A DNA stretch of 64,000 nucleotides from Clostridium felsineum DSM 794 (GTDB lineage: Bacteria > Bacillota > Clostridia > Clostridiales > Clostridiaceae): contig NZ_CP096980.1 in the NCBI RefSeq assembly GCF_002006355.2, forward strand, positions 4,278,001 through 4,342,000, written 5' to 3'. The position numbers and the translations under genes were made by a program. Shown piece by piece: positions 1 through 8,690 of the stretch (position 1 is the first letter of the stretch; each line of letters starts with the position of its first letter). The notes under the pieces are model-generated. The model had not been told where the DNA came from. It saw only the letters and a program-made list of their open reading frames with translations, and ran no database searches.

Positions 1-802
1 ATTGATAGCTTTTATTACTTTTATATATCCACGGATGTTGCCATATTTCAACTCTAAGTCTAACATGTGCAAAAAGCTTATAGCTTATAACTGCTCCTAT
101 TGCAAATAAAATAAAGCATACAACTATATATTTCTTCTTACCTGTTGCTATATAAAGCATAGTAATTGATATTACAAAGAATAATAGTGCCGAACCTAAA
201 TCGTTTTGAAGCACCATAAAACCTAACGAAACCATTACTACAAAAGCTGGCTCTATAAGCTGTTTAAAATTTTTATATTTCTTTAGTGCTGCTGCAAGAT
301 ATGCTACAAAAAATATCTTACCAAATTCCGATGGTTGAAATCCTAACGAACCTATGTATACCCAGTTTCTAGAACCATTTTTTTCTGTTCCCTTAAAAGT
401 AGCCATAGCCATAAATATAAGACATATTACCATGTATACATATTTATACTTATCATACTTTTTAAGTTCTGGTAAAAGCACAACAATTAATATAAAAACA
501 GCAATACCTGCAATAAACCATACTATTTGCTTAACTGCATAAGTTGGATTTAGTCTATACAATATTACAATACCTATGGAGGAAAGAATACATGCAAATA
601 TCAGTAAATACTTATCTCCATCAGGGAAAAACTTTCTTAGTATAAAATGCGAATATCCCATCAAAAAACATATTACACCAAACATCACTAATGAGCCTAC
701 ATCAAATGGATCTTTAAGCAATGATATATTAAGAAAACATATTAAACAGAAGAAATAAGTATATCTTAAAAGTTTTTTTTCGTCCTTCAAACTACTATTC
801 AT
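1..802 (-). CDS. FtsW/RodA/SpoVE-family SEDS protein (3' part runs off the left edge)
   Basis: This is an integral membrane protein of the SEDS family, which polymerises peptidoglycan glycan strands from lipid II during division, elongation or sporulation. The start is an ATG at 802-800 behind GGTGAG, and about 267 residues lie in the window. Several hydrophobic segments are visible, together with the family motifs GFQPSEFGKI and QNDLGSALLF. It follows the FHA gene after 11 bases, so the two are co-transcribed. In clostridia such FHA-FtsW pairs usually precede a class B penicillin-binding protein, which would lie beyond the left edge. The SEDS family call is secure. Which member it is (FtsW, RodA or SpoVE) cannot be settled from the part seen. 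Confidence 0.9.
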   Translation of the reverse strand, partial: MNSSLKDEKKLLRYTYFFCLICFLNISLLKDPFDVGSLVMFGVICFLMGYSHFILRKFFPDGDKYLLIFACILSSIGIVILYRLNPTYAVKQIVWFIAGIAVFILIVVLLPELKKYDKYKYVYMVICLIFMAMATFKGTEKNGSRNWVYIGSLGFQPSEFGKIFFVAYLAAALKKYKNFKQLIEPAFVVMVSLGFMVLQNDLGSALLFFVISITMLYIATGKKKYIVVCFILFAIGAVISYKLFAHVRLRVEIWQHPWIYKSNKSYQ

Positions 803-813
803 TAAATTCTCAC

Positions 814-1296
814 CTATCCTATTACCTTAAAAACACTGCTTCCGATTTTTATCTCATCACCGGCTTTTATATATGCTTTACTTTTTATTTTTTGCCCATT
901 AAGCACTGTACCGTTAGTACTATTTAGGTCTTCAAGAATATACTGATTATTTCTAAGATAAACCCTAGCATGATGACCGGAAACATAGCCTTCATTAAGC
1001 ATAATGGAATTATCATCTTTTCTTCCTATTGTTATTTCACGACTCACCGGAACAACCGAACCATTTCTTATTGATTCATTCATTCCTGAATCCACTACTT
1101 CAAGTCCAAAGGTCTTTCTTTTCCTACTACTTGTAGGTCTTTTATCTCCATTTTTCATATCCTTATACATTATTTTAAAAGCAGTGAATATTATTAAATA
1201 TACAATAGCTATTATTACAAACTTTAAAATTGTACTCATATTACTTAGGCTTGCACCAATCACTGCTAAAGAATTAATGTTGTATACAGAAAACAA
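814..1296 (-). CDS. Membrane-anchored FHA-domain protein
   Basis: This 160-residue protein has one N-terminal membrane segment (about residues 22-42), a basic linker and a C-terminal forkhead-associated domain. The FHA signature is clear: GRKDDNSIML, SGHHARV and NSTNGTVLNG, which carry the Arg, Ser, His and Asn residues that bind phosphothreonine peptides. The start is TTG at 1296, placed correctly behind an AAGGTG ribosome binding site. Its position immediately upstream of the FtsW-type gene suggests it reports Ser/Thr kinase signals to the cell-wall machinery. That role is inferred from context and from FHA proteins of actinobacterial and clostridial division clusters. Confidence 0.88.
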   Translation of the reverse strand: MFSVYNINSLAVIGASLSNMSTILKFVIIAIVYLIIFTAFKIMYKDMKNGDKRPTSSRKRKTFGLEVVDSGMNESIRNGSVVPVSREITIGRKDDNSIMLNEGYVSGHHARVYLRNNQYILEDLNSTNGTVLNGQKIKSKAYIKAGDEIKIGSSVFKVIG

Positions 1297-1359
1297 TATT
1301 TAACACCTTCTTACGTTATAATTTCAAGCATAATACGTGCATTTTAATATACTTTTTCA

Positions 1360-4179
1360 TTATAACATTTTTTTTAGATATTGTCCTGTATATGACAAAG
1401 TATTTTCCGCCACCTTCTCAGGAGTTCCTGTACAAACTATAGTACCTCCTTTTTCTCCTCCTTCAGGTCCTAAATCCACAATGTAATCCGAACATTTTAT
1501 AACATCTAAATTATGTTCTATAACTACAACTGTGTTTCCCATGTCTGTAAGCCTTTGAAGTATACTTATAAGTCTTTTAACATCAGCTGTGTGAAGGCCC
1601 GTTGTAGGTTCATCAAGTATATATAGAGTTTTTCCTGTACTTCTTTTAGACAATTCATAAGCCAACTTTATTCTTTGAGCTTCTCCACCGGAAAGCTGAG
1701 TAGAAGGCTGACCTAATCTTACATATCCAAGTCCTACATCCATTAAGGTTTGAAGCTTATTTTTTATTCTAGGAAGATTTTCAAAGAACTTTAACGCTTC
1801 TCCTACTGTCATATTTAACAAATCATCTATATTCTTTTCCTTATATTTTATTTCCAATGTTTCTCTGTTATATCTTTTTCCTTTACATACATCACAAGGT
1901 ACATATACATCTGATAGGAACTGCATTTCAATTCTTACTATTCCATCACCCTTGCAAGCCTCGCATCTTCCACCTTTTACATTAAAGCTAAATCTACCTG
2001 GTTTATATCCTCTTACCTTTGCTTCCTTTGTAGATGCGTATAATTCCCTTATTATATCAAATACTCCTGTATAGGTTGCAGGATTTGATCTAGGAGTCCT
2101 TCCTATAGGACTTTGGTCTATATCAATTATTTTATCTATATTTTCTATACCAGCTATACTTTTATATTTACCTGGATTTATCTTTGAACGATTTATCTTT
2201 TTATTTAAGGCTTTATATAGTATTTCATTTACAAGCGTACTTTTTCCAGATCCAGATACTCCTGTAACACATGTAAACAAACCTACTGGAAATTTCACAT
2301 TTACATTTTTAAGATTATTTTCTTTAGCTCCAATAACCTCTATAAACTTATCTCCTGATTTTCTTCTTTCATTTGGAACCTCTATTTTTTTTGCTCCTGT
2401 TAAATATTGTCCAGTTATAGATTCCTTACAATTTTCTATATCCTCTAGAGTTCCAGCTGCAATTATTTCTCCCCCATGTTCACCTGCACCCGGTCCTATG
2501 TCTACAATATAATCTGCTGCTTTGATCGTATCTTCATCGTGCTCAACTACAATTAAAGTATTTCCTATATCTTTTAAGTTTTTCATAGTTGCAATAAGCC
2601 TATCATTATCTCTTTGATGCAAACCTATGCTAGGTTCATCTAATATATATAGTACTCCAACTAAACTTGAACCTATTTGTGTAGCAAGCCTTATTCTCTG
2701 AGATTCACCACCAGATAGTGTTCTAGCTTCTCTAGTAAGGTTTAAATAATCCAATCCTACATTTATCAAAAATTGAAGTCTACTTTTTATTTCTTTAACT
2801 ATTTGTGCACTTATAAGCTTATGTTTTTCTGAGAGTTCTAGTGAATCTATAAAGGTAACCTCTTCTCTTATTGGCATAGAACAAAATTCAAATATGTTTT
2901 TATCTCCAACTGTAATAGCAAGAACTTCTTTTTTTAATCTTGCACCTTTACATTTTGGGCATGGATTATTACTCATATAGTTTTCTATTTCCGTTTTTAT
3001 GTAATCAGAATTACTTTCCATATATCTTCTCTTCATCTGGTTTATAACACCTTCATAATGATGATTAAATACCATTTCCTGCGAATCCTTCACATAGTTA
3101 ACCTTAAGCACATCTGGTGCTCCATATAATAATATATTTAAAGTATCCTTTTCAAATTCTTCAATTGGTTTGTTTATATCTAATTTATATTTCTTAGATA
3201 AAGCTTTAAGTACTCCAAATGTCCAAGATTCTTCCTTCAATCTTCCTTCACCCCAAGGAGCTATAGCACCTTCCATTATACTTTTTGATTTGTCTGGAAT
3301 AACTAAATCCTCATCAATTTCAAGTAATGTACCTATTCCATCACAAACATCACATTTCCCAAAGGGTGCATTAAATGAAAACATACTAGGTGTAATTTCT
3401 CCTATACTTATACCGCAATCTGGACATGCAAAATTTTCACTAAATAGCATATCCTCCTTATCTACTACATTAATTACAACTAATCCTTCTGCCAGTTTAA
3501 GGGCTGTTTCAATGGATTCTGAAAGCCTGCTTTCAATCCCTTCTTTTATAACTATTCTATCTACTATTGCCTCAATATGATGTTTTTTATTTTTATCAAT
3601 TTTTATTTCATCTTCATCTATTTCATAAGTTTCTCCATCTATTCTAATTCTAACATACCCACTCTTTTTTATGTTTGCTATTAGCTTTGTATGCTCTCCT
3701 TTTCTTCCTCTAACAACTGGTGCAAGAATTTGAACCTTGGTTCTTTCTTCAAGCTGCATAACCTTATCAACCATCTGATCCACAGTTTGCTGAGTAATCT
3801 CTTTTCCGCAATTAGGACAATGTGGAACTCCTATTTTAGCATATAAAAGTCTTAAATAATCGTATATTTCAGTTACTGTTCCAACTGTAGATCTTGGATT
3901 CCTTCCAGTAGTTTTCTGATCTATGGAAATCGCCGGTGACAAGCCTTCTATGTATTCTACGTTTGGTTTATCCATTTGCCCCAAGAACTGCCTTGCATAA
4001 GAAGATAGTGACTCCATATATCTTCTTTGTCCTTCTGCATAAAGTGTATCAAAAGCAAGTGATGATTTACCAGAACCTGAAAGCCCTGTAAAAACAACAA
4101 ATTCATTTCTTGGTATTGTTAAATCAACGTTTTTTAAATTATGAACCTTGGCCCCTTTAATTACTATTTTCTCTTTCAT
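1360..4179 (-). CDS. uvrA: Excinuclease ABC subunit A
   Basis: UvrA is the DNA-damage-recognition ATPase of nucleotide excision repair; as a dimer it loads UvrB onto the lesion. The 939-residue length is normal for the family. Both ABC modules are intact: Walker A GLSGSGKSS at 32-39 and GVSGSGKST near 640, with two LSGGE signatures (LSGGESQR, LSGGEAQR) and two DEPS/TGLH Walker B regions. The zinc-binding CxxC pairs are present (CPNC, CPDC, CDVC, CPKC, CEAC, CDVC). The start ATG overlaps the uvrB stop by one base (TAATG) behind AGAGGT, so uvrBA is one translationally coupled operon. Confidence 0.98.
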   Translation of the reverse strand: MKEKIVIKGAKVHNLKNVDLTIPRNEFVVFTGLSGSGKSSLAFDTLYAEGQRRYMESLSSYARQFLGQMDKPNVEYIEGLSPAISIDQKTTGRNPRSTVGTVTEIYDYLRLLYAKIGVPHCPNCGKEITQQTVDQMVDKVMQLEERTKVQILAPVVRGRKGEHTKLIANIKKSGYVRIRIDGETYEIDEDEIKIDKNKKHHIEAIVDRIVIKEGIESRLSESIETALKLAEGLVVINVVDKEDMLFSENFACPDCGISIGEITPSMFSFNAPFGKCDVCDGIGTLLEIDEDLVIPDKSKSIMEGAIAPWGEGRLKEESWTFGVLKALSKKYKLDINKPIEEFEKDTLNILLYGAPDVLKVNYVKDSQEMVFNHHYEGVINQMKRRYMESNSDYIKTEIENYMSNNPCPKCKGARLKKEVLAITVGDKNIFEFCSMPIREEVTFIDSLELSEKHKLISAQIVKEIKSRLQFLINVGLDYLNLTREARTLSGGESQRIRLATQIGSSLVGVLYILDEPSIGLHQRDNDRLIATMKNLKDIGNTLIVVEHDEDTIKAADYIVDIGPGAGEHGGEIIAAGTLEDIENCKESITGQYLTGAKKIEVPNERRKSGDKFIEVIGAKENNLKNVNVKFPVGLFTCVTGVSGSGKSTLVNEILYKALNKKINRSKINPGKYKSIAGIENIDKIIDIDQSPIGRTPRSNPATYTGVFDIIRELYASTKEAKVRGYKPGRFSFNVKGGRCEACKGDGIVRIEMQFLSDVYVPCDVCKGKRYNRETLEIKYKEKNIDDLLNMTVGEALKFFENLPRIKNKLQTLMDVGLGYVRLGQPSTQLSGGEAQRIKLAYELSKRSTGKTLYILDEPTTGLHTADVKRLISILQRLTDMGNTVVVIEHNLDVIKCSDYIVDLGPEGGEKGGTIVCTGTPEKVAENTLSYTGQYLKKML

Positions 4180-6179
4180 TATTTCATTACCTCTTTGTTT
4201 TCATTTAATTTTTTCTTAAGCTCATTTACTTTATCTCTAAAGTATGCTGCTTTCTCGAATTGAAGTTCTTTTGCTGCTTCTTTCATTTCCTTCTCAAATT
4301 CTTTTATTAACTTATCTAAATTTTTACTATCAGCCTTTACAGCTTCATCCATAGTTTTATATTCTGCTTTTCCTTCTGCTACCTCACTTATACCTATAAC
4401 ATCTCTAACTGCTTTCTTTATCGTAGTAGGTGTTATACCATTCTTTTCATTGTAATCCATCTGAATTTTTCTTCTTCTTTTCGTTTCACTTATTGCCTTG
4501 CCCATAGCATCCGTTATTTTGTCACCATACATTACTACTCTACTTGCAGCATTTCTTGCAGCTCTTCCTATAGTCTGAATAAGTGATCTTTCTGATCTTA
4601 AAAAACCTTCTTTATCAGCATCAAGTATAGAAACTAATGCAACCTCTGGTATATCTAGACCTTCTCTTAAAAGATTTATTCCTACTAAAACATCAAATTC
4701 TCCTGTTCTTATATCTTTTATTATTTTCATTCTCTCTAAAGTATCTATATCTGAATGCATATAAGTAGTTTTTATGCCTAAATCTTTAAGATAATCTGTT
4801 AAATCCTCTGCCATTTTTTTCGTAAGTGTTGTGACTAAAATCCTGTATCCCTTTTCTATTGTCTTCTTTATTTCAGCATACAAATCATCTATTTGACCTT
4901 TTGTAGGTCTCACTTCTATTTCTGGATCAAGTAGTCCTGTCGGTCTTATAACCTGCTCTGCTATATTCTCTGAATGTTCCAGTTCATAATCAGCTGGGGT
5001 AGCACTTACAAAAACTACCTGATTTATTTTTTTCTCAAACTCATCAAACTTTAGAGGTCTATTGTCATAAGCACTTGGTAATCTAAAACCGTAATCAACT
5101 AAAGAATTTTTCCTTGATCTATCTCCTCCATACATGGCTTTTACTTGTGGAAGCGTAACATGGCTTTCATCTATAAACATAAGAAAATCATCTGGGAAAT
5201 AATCTATCAATGTCTTAGGAGGCTCTCCCTTTTGCCTTCCGTCCATAATTCTAGAGTAATTTTCTATTCCTGTACAATAACCAACTTCTCTCATCATTTC
5301 AATATCAAAATTTGTTCTCTGCTTTAATCTCTGAGCTTCAAGAAGTTTGTCATCAGAATTTAATTCTTTAAGCCTTTCTTCTAATTCAACTTCTATCTGA
5401 CCTATCGCAGCCTCCATCTTATCACTTGAGGTTGCAAAGTGAGATGCTGGAAAAATAACCGCATGCTTCAATGATGATATTGTATTTCCTGTAAGAACAT
5501 CGAATTCTTTTATTTTATCTATTTCATCTCCAAAAAACTCTACTCTTATTGCCTTATTCGTAGAACCCGCTGGAAAAATGTCTATGGTATCACCTTTTAC
5601 TTTAAAGGTACCTCTTACAAAATTTATTTCATTTCTTTCATATTGCATTTCAACTAGCTTCTTTAACACTTCATCCCTGTCCTTATTCATTCCTGTTCTT
5701 AAAGATATGGATAACTTTTTATACTCTTCTGGGTTACCTAAGCCGTATATACATGAAACTGAAGCAACAACAATAACGTCCCTTCTTTCAAAAAGAGCAG
5801 AAGTAGCTGAATGCCTAAGTTTATCTATTTCATCATTTATAGACGCATCCTTCTCTATATATGTATCTGTCTGTGCTACGTATGCCTCTGGTTGATAATA
5901 ATCATAATAAGATACAAAATACTCAACTGCACTATCAGGGAAAAAATCTCTAAATTCACCGCATAACTGAGCTGCCAAAGTCTTATTGTGTGCAATAACC
6001 AATGTAGGTTTTTGAACTTTTTCTATTATATTTGCCATTGTAAAAGTTTTTCCTGAACCAGTAACTCCTAAAAGAGTTTGCCATTTATCAGCATTATTTA
6101 TTCCTTTAACTATGCTATTTATAGCCTGTGGCTGATCTCCTGTAGGCTTAAAATCCGAATTTATTTTAAATGTACCCAT
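4179..6179 (-). CDS. uvrB: Excinuclease ABC subunit B
   Basis: UvrB is the helicase-like subunit that verifies damage and recruits UvrC. The product is 666 residues. Seen in the sequence are Walker A GVTGSGKT near residue 40, the YYDYYQPEAY beta-hairpin region that clamps DNA, the DESH box (FIDESHVTLPQ), helicase motif VI (QTIGRAARN) and a C-terminal UVR domain (KELQFEKAAYFRDKV) that contacts UvrC. I chose the ATG at 6179 over an ATG at 6200. It has GGAG eight bases upstream, it begins with the usual MGTFKINSDF, and the longer form would put the LexA site inside the coding sequence. Confidence 0.98.
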   Translation of the reverse strand: MGTFKINSDFKPTGDQPQAINSIVKGINNADKWQTLLGVTGSGKTFTMANIIEKVQKPTLVIAHNKTLAAQLCGEFRDFFPDSAVEYFVSYYDYYQPEAYVAQTDTYIEKDASINDEIDKLRHSATSALFERRDVIVVASVSCIYGLGNPEEYKKLSISLRTGMNKDRDEVLKKLVEMQYERNEINFVRGTFKVKGDTIDIFPAGSTNKAIRVEFFGDEIDKIKEFDVLTGNTISSLKHAVIFPASHFATSSDKMEAAIGQIEVELEERLKELNSDDKLLEAQRLKQRTNFDIEMMREVGYCTGIENYSRIMDGRQKGEPPKTLIDYFPDDFLMFIDESHVTLPQVKAMYGGDRSRKNSLVDYGFRLPSAYDNRPLKFDEFEKKINQVVFVSATPADYELEHSENIAEQVIRPTGLLDPEIEVRPTKGQIDDLYAEIKKTIEKGYRILVTTLTKKMAEDLTDYLKDLGIKTTYMHSDIDTLERMKIIKDIRTGEFDVLVGINLLREGLDIPEVALVSILDADKEGFLRSERSLIQTIGRAARNAASRVVMYGDKITDAMGKAISETKRRRKIQMDYNEKNGITPTTIKKAVRDVIGISEVAEGKAEYKTMDEAVKADSKNLDKLIKEFEKEMKEAAKELQFEKAAYFRDKVNELKKKLNENKEVMK

Positions 6180-6193
6180 TGCACCATCTCCAT

Positions 6194-6207
6194 CAAACAT
6201 TTGTTCG
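6194..6207 (-). promoter_or_regulatory. LexA/DinR (Cheo) box of the uvrBA operon
   Basis: On the minus strand the sequence reads CGAACAAATGTTTG, which fits the Gram-positive LexA consensus CGAACRNRYGTTYG at every position. It lies 14 bases upstream of the uvrB ATG and just downstream of the -10 element, where a repressor would block initiation. uvrBA is therefore predicted to be an SOS operon. Confidence 0.9.
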
Positions 6208-6221
6208 TATCATAATATATA

Positions 6222-6250
6222 ATTTTAATATTAGTTATATCTATTGTCAA
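6222..6250 (-). promoter_or_regulatory. Sigma-A-type promoter of uvrBA
   Basis: On the minus strand a perfect -35 TTGACA (6250-6245) is separated by 17 bases from TAAAAT (6227-6222, five of six matches). The expected transcription start is near 6215, immediately before the LexA box. Confidence 0.8.
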
Positions 6251-6304
6251 TTAGAAATATAAATATACACTGTTAACTTAATACATAAATTTATAAAATA
6301 AAAA

Positions 6305-6331
6305 ATCACCATAATATTTGTTTATGGTAAT
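6305..6331 (-). terminator. Rho-independent terminator after the esterase gene
   Basis: A 10-bp stem (ATTACCATAA/TTATGGTGAT on the minus strand) with a 7-base loop is followed by TTTTTTATTTT. It lies 18 bases past the esterase stop codon and ends that transcript before the uvrB promoter. Confidence 0.8.
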
Positions 6332-6348
6332 CTTTATTAAAATTTTTC

Positions 6349-7212
6349 CTAATTATTATTCTTAATTACTTTGTTATATAAGAATTTTGTTATTATGTTT
6401 TCTATTTTAGAGGTACTATCAGGCTTAAGATTATAAAAATGATTTTCTCCTTCTATAGCATTAAGTTCACAATATATATCACTTGAATTTAATTGTCCTT
6501 GAAGTTCTTCACTAGCTGAAAAAGGATTTATAGTATCATCCGTGCCATGAATAATTGTACATGGTGGAGTATTCCTTAGAGCATCTCCCCAAACCAATCT
6601 ATTTCCTGACATGTCAACAACTCCTGAAACACCACTTCTATCCCAGCCATCCACATAAGTACCGTAAATTAAATTAGTAACCACCTCAGCTCCTGCGGAA
6701 TAACCCGCAACAATTATATTATTTTTATCCATACCATATTTAAAATAATTAGATTTTACCCATCCTATTGCTGATGCTACATCTGTCATAGCATTTTTCA
6801 TACTTAAGTTCCATTCCTTATCAACATTTGGATCTAATCTGTAATTGATATTAACTGTCACATATCCTTTTTTAGCGAATTCTTTTGAATATATAGTCTG
6901 AAAACTATCTTGATCATCTTTACTTCCTTCGGCTAAATACCCTCCATGAACCCAAATTATTACAGGCCTATTCTTTTCAACATCACCACTAGGCATGTAC
7001 ACATCTAATAATAGTTTCTCTAGCTGTCCTGAATAATTTACTGCATCACTATATTCAATATCTTTATATAATTGAATGTTACGAAATACACTATCAACAT
7101 ATCTTACATCCTCGGCCTTCATTTTAGAATTTGGTAACGCATATACAATATCAAAAGCAATAAATAAGCATATAACAAAACTGATAATAAGGCATAAATT
7201 TTTCTTCCTCAT
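6349..7212 (-). CDS. Exported alpha/beta-hydrolase (BD-FAE-like carboxylesterase)
   Basis: This is a 287-residue secreted or membrane-tethered serine hydrolase. A basic N-terminus and a hydrophobic stretch (about residues 5-26, ending near YALP) form a signal peptide. The oxyanion motif WVHGG, the nucleophile elbow GYSAG, the HGTDD acid region and a late ENHF histidine complete an esterase catalytic triad. The start at 7212 (MRKKN) is preferred because GGGGGA lies eight bases upstream; the longer reading from 7239 has no site. It has its own terminator and no functional neighbours, so the substrate (acetylated carbohydrate or another ester) cannot be inferred. Confidence 0.85.
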   Translation of the reverse strand: MRKKNLCLIISFVICLFIAFDIVYALPNSKMKAEDVRYVDSVFRNIQLYKDIEYSDAVNYSGQLEKLLLDVYMPSGDVEKNRPVIIWVHGGYLAEGSKDDQDSFQTIYSKEFAKKGYVTVNINYRLDPNVDKEWNLSMKNAMTDVASAIGWVKSNYFKYGMDKNNIIVAGYSAGAEVVTNLIYGTYVDGWDRSGVSGVVDMSGNRLVWGDALRNTPPCTIIHGTDDTINPFSASEELQGQLNSSDIYCELNAIEGENHFYNLKPDSTSKIENIITKFLYNKVIKNNN

Positions 7213-7392
7213 ACTTTCATCCCCCTTTAATTTTATCAAAGCTCTTATAATTATTTTTACATAAATTACATTTTATTTCAATATGGTGTTTTAATACAAT
7301 GTTTTTTTATACAAAATGTAATAAACTATTTATTTAAAAATAAAATTAAACAAGGCATTTACAATAAAAAAACTATAAGCTAGGAGGATTCT

Positions 7393-8217
7393 ATGGAACA
7401 TATAGAAATATTAAAAGCGATTTTTCTTGGAGTTGTTGAGGGCATTACAGAATGGTTACCTATAAGCAGTACAGGTCATATGATACTTGTCAATGAGTTT
7501 ATAAAATTAAATGTAACTGAAGCCTTCAAACAAGTGTTTTTAGTTGTAATTCAATTAGGTGCTATTTTATCAGTTATAGTTCTTTACTTTAAAAAACTTA
7601 TTCCCTTTTCTTTTGATAATGGTTTTTCTCTTAGAAGCGATGTTTTATCTATGTGGTTTAAAATAATTCTTTCTTGTATCCCCGCTTCCGTTATTGGTAT
7701 ACCCTTTGATGATAAAATAGACAAACTTTTTTATAATTATCAAACTGTATCTATTATGTTAATTACCTTTGGTATACTATTTATTATGATTGAAAACAGC
7801 AATAAGGGTAAATATCCCAGAATAAATTCTATTTCTGAAATTACATATACCACAGCTATTCTTATCGGAATTTTTCAGCTTATAGCTGCCGTATTTCCCG
7901 GGACATCTCGCTCTGGTGCTACTATTGTAGGGGCTCTCTTAATTGGAGTATCAAGAACTGTAGCTGCCGAATATACTTTTTTTCTTGCAATTCCCGTTAT
8001 GTTTGGAGCAAGTTTGTTAAAGCTATTTAAATTTGGCTTAAATTTTACTGGGGCAGAATTATATATACTATTTATTGGAATGTTATCTGCTTTTATAGTT
8101 TCAATACTAGCTATAAAGTTTCTTATTGTATATATTAAAAAGCATGATTTCAAAGCCTTTGGTTGGTATAGAATTATATTAGGCTGTGCTGTATTAATAT
8201 ATTTTCTTATATTTTAA
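7393..8217 (+). CDS. uppP: Undecaprenyl-diphosphatase (BacA/UppP type)
   Basis: UppP dephosphorylates undecaprenyl pyrophosphate at the membrane, recycling the lipid carrier for cell-wall synthesis, and confers bacitracin tolerance. The 274-residue length and multi-pass hydrophobic profile are typical. Both signature motifs are intact: GVVEGITEWLPISSTGHM near the N-terminus (catalytic Glu and Ser) and the PGTSRSGATI motif near residue 170. The start codon has AGGAGG five bases upstream. The gene stands alone on the plus strand. Confidence 0.97.
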   Translation: MEHIEILKAIFLGVVEGITEWLPISSTGHMILVNEFIKLNVTEAFKQVFLVVIQLGAILSVIVLYFKKLIPFSFDNGFSLRSDVLSMWFKIILSCIPASVIGIPFDDKIDKLFYNYQTVSIMLITFGILFIMIENSNKGKYPRINSISEITYTTAILIGIFQLIAAVFPGTSRSGATIVGALLIGVSRTVAAEYTFFLAIPVMFGASLLKLFKFGLNFTGAELYILFIGMLSAFIVSILAIKFLIVYIKKHDFKAFGWYRIILGCAVLIYFLIF

Positions 8218-8263
8218 AATAAATATATGACTAATGTCACATATAACATATTACTGAACTCAC

Positions 8264-8292
8264 TTAAAAAGTTTATCTCCTCGTTGTATAAT
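8264..8292 (+). promoter_or_regulatory. Probable promoter of the small membrane protein gene
   Basis: A perfect TATAAT (8287-8292) lies 17 bases after TTAAAA (8264-8269, four of six matches to TTGACA), 33 bases before the start codon at 8325. The strong -10 is the main support. Confidence 0.55.
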
Positions 8293-8324
8293 TACATCAT
8301 GAAATACGTTAAGGAGTGATTTAA

Positions 8325-8645
8325 ATGAAAACAAAATTATTTGTAGGAGTTATATTTATATTATTAGGAGCATCAATATTTTGTACACAATTAGGAATTA
8401 TGAATTTAAAAGATGTATACTCATTTTTATGGCCTTTGATACTTATTGCTGCAGGTGTTCAGCGTTTATATAAAAACAATACCTTTAGAACATCCAGTGC
8501 TATAGTAATATTGTTGGGAGTTTTATTTGAACTAGATGCATTCCATCTTCTACCTTACAATGCAGCTGCACTTATTGCACCTTGTATACTTATAATTATT
8601 GGTATTTCAAAAATATTTTCTGCAAACAAAGTAATGCATAATTAA
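8325..8645 (+). CDS. Small multi-pass membrane protein, LiaF/LiaI-like transmembrane region
   Basis: This 106-residue protein is almost wholly hydrophobic, with about four membrane segments. It has the spacing seen in the LiaI-LiaF-like transmembrane family: a GxxFILLG opening followed by FLWPLILIAAGVQRLY and a final PCILIIIGISKI. An AAGGAG site precedes the ATG. No extracellular or catalytic domain follows, so it is a bare membrane module, perhaps involved in envelope stress sensing. The family assignment is by pattern and the function is unproven. Confidence 0.65.
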   Translation: MKTKLFVGVIFILLGASIFCTQLGIMNLKDVYSFLWPLILIAAGVQRLYKNNTFRTSSAIVILLGVLFELDAFHLLPYNAAALIAPCILIIIGISKIFSANKVMHN

Positions 8646-8690
8646 AAAAGATGATAAAGACTTACTTTTTTAAGTCTTTATCATCTTTTT
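8645..8690. terminator. Bidirectional terminator between convergent genes
   Basis: A perfect 20-bp inverted repeat (arms 8645-8664 and 8671-8690, 6-base loop) is flanked by A and T runs on both sides. It serves both the small membrane protein gene (plus) and the PDZ gene (minus). The stop codon of the PDZ gene is inside the left arm and the loop-proximal bases. Confidence 0.92.
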
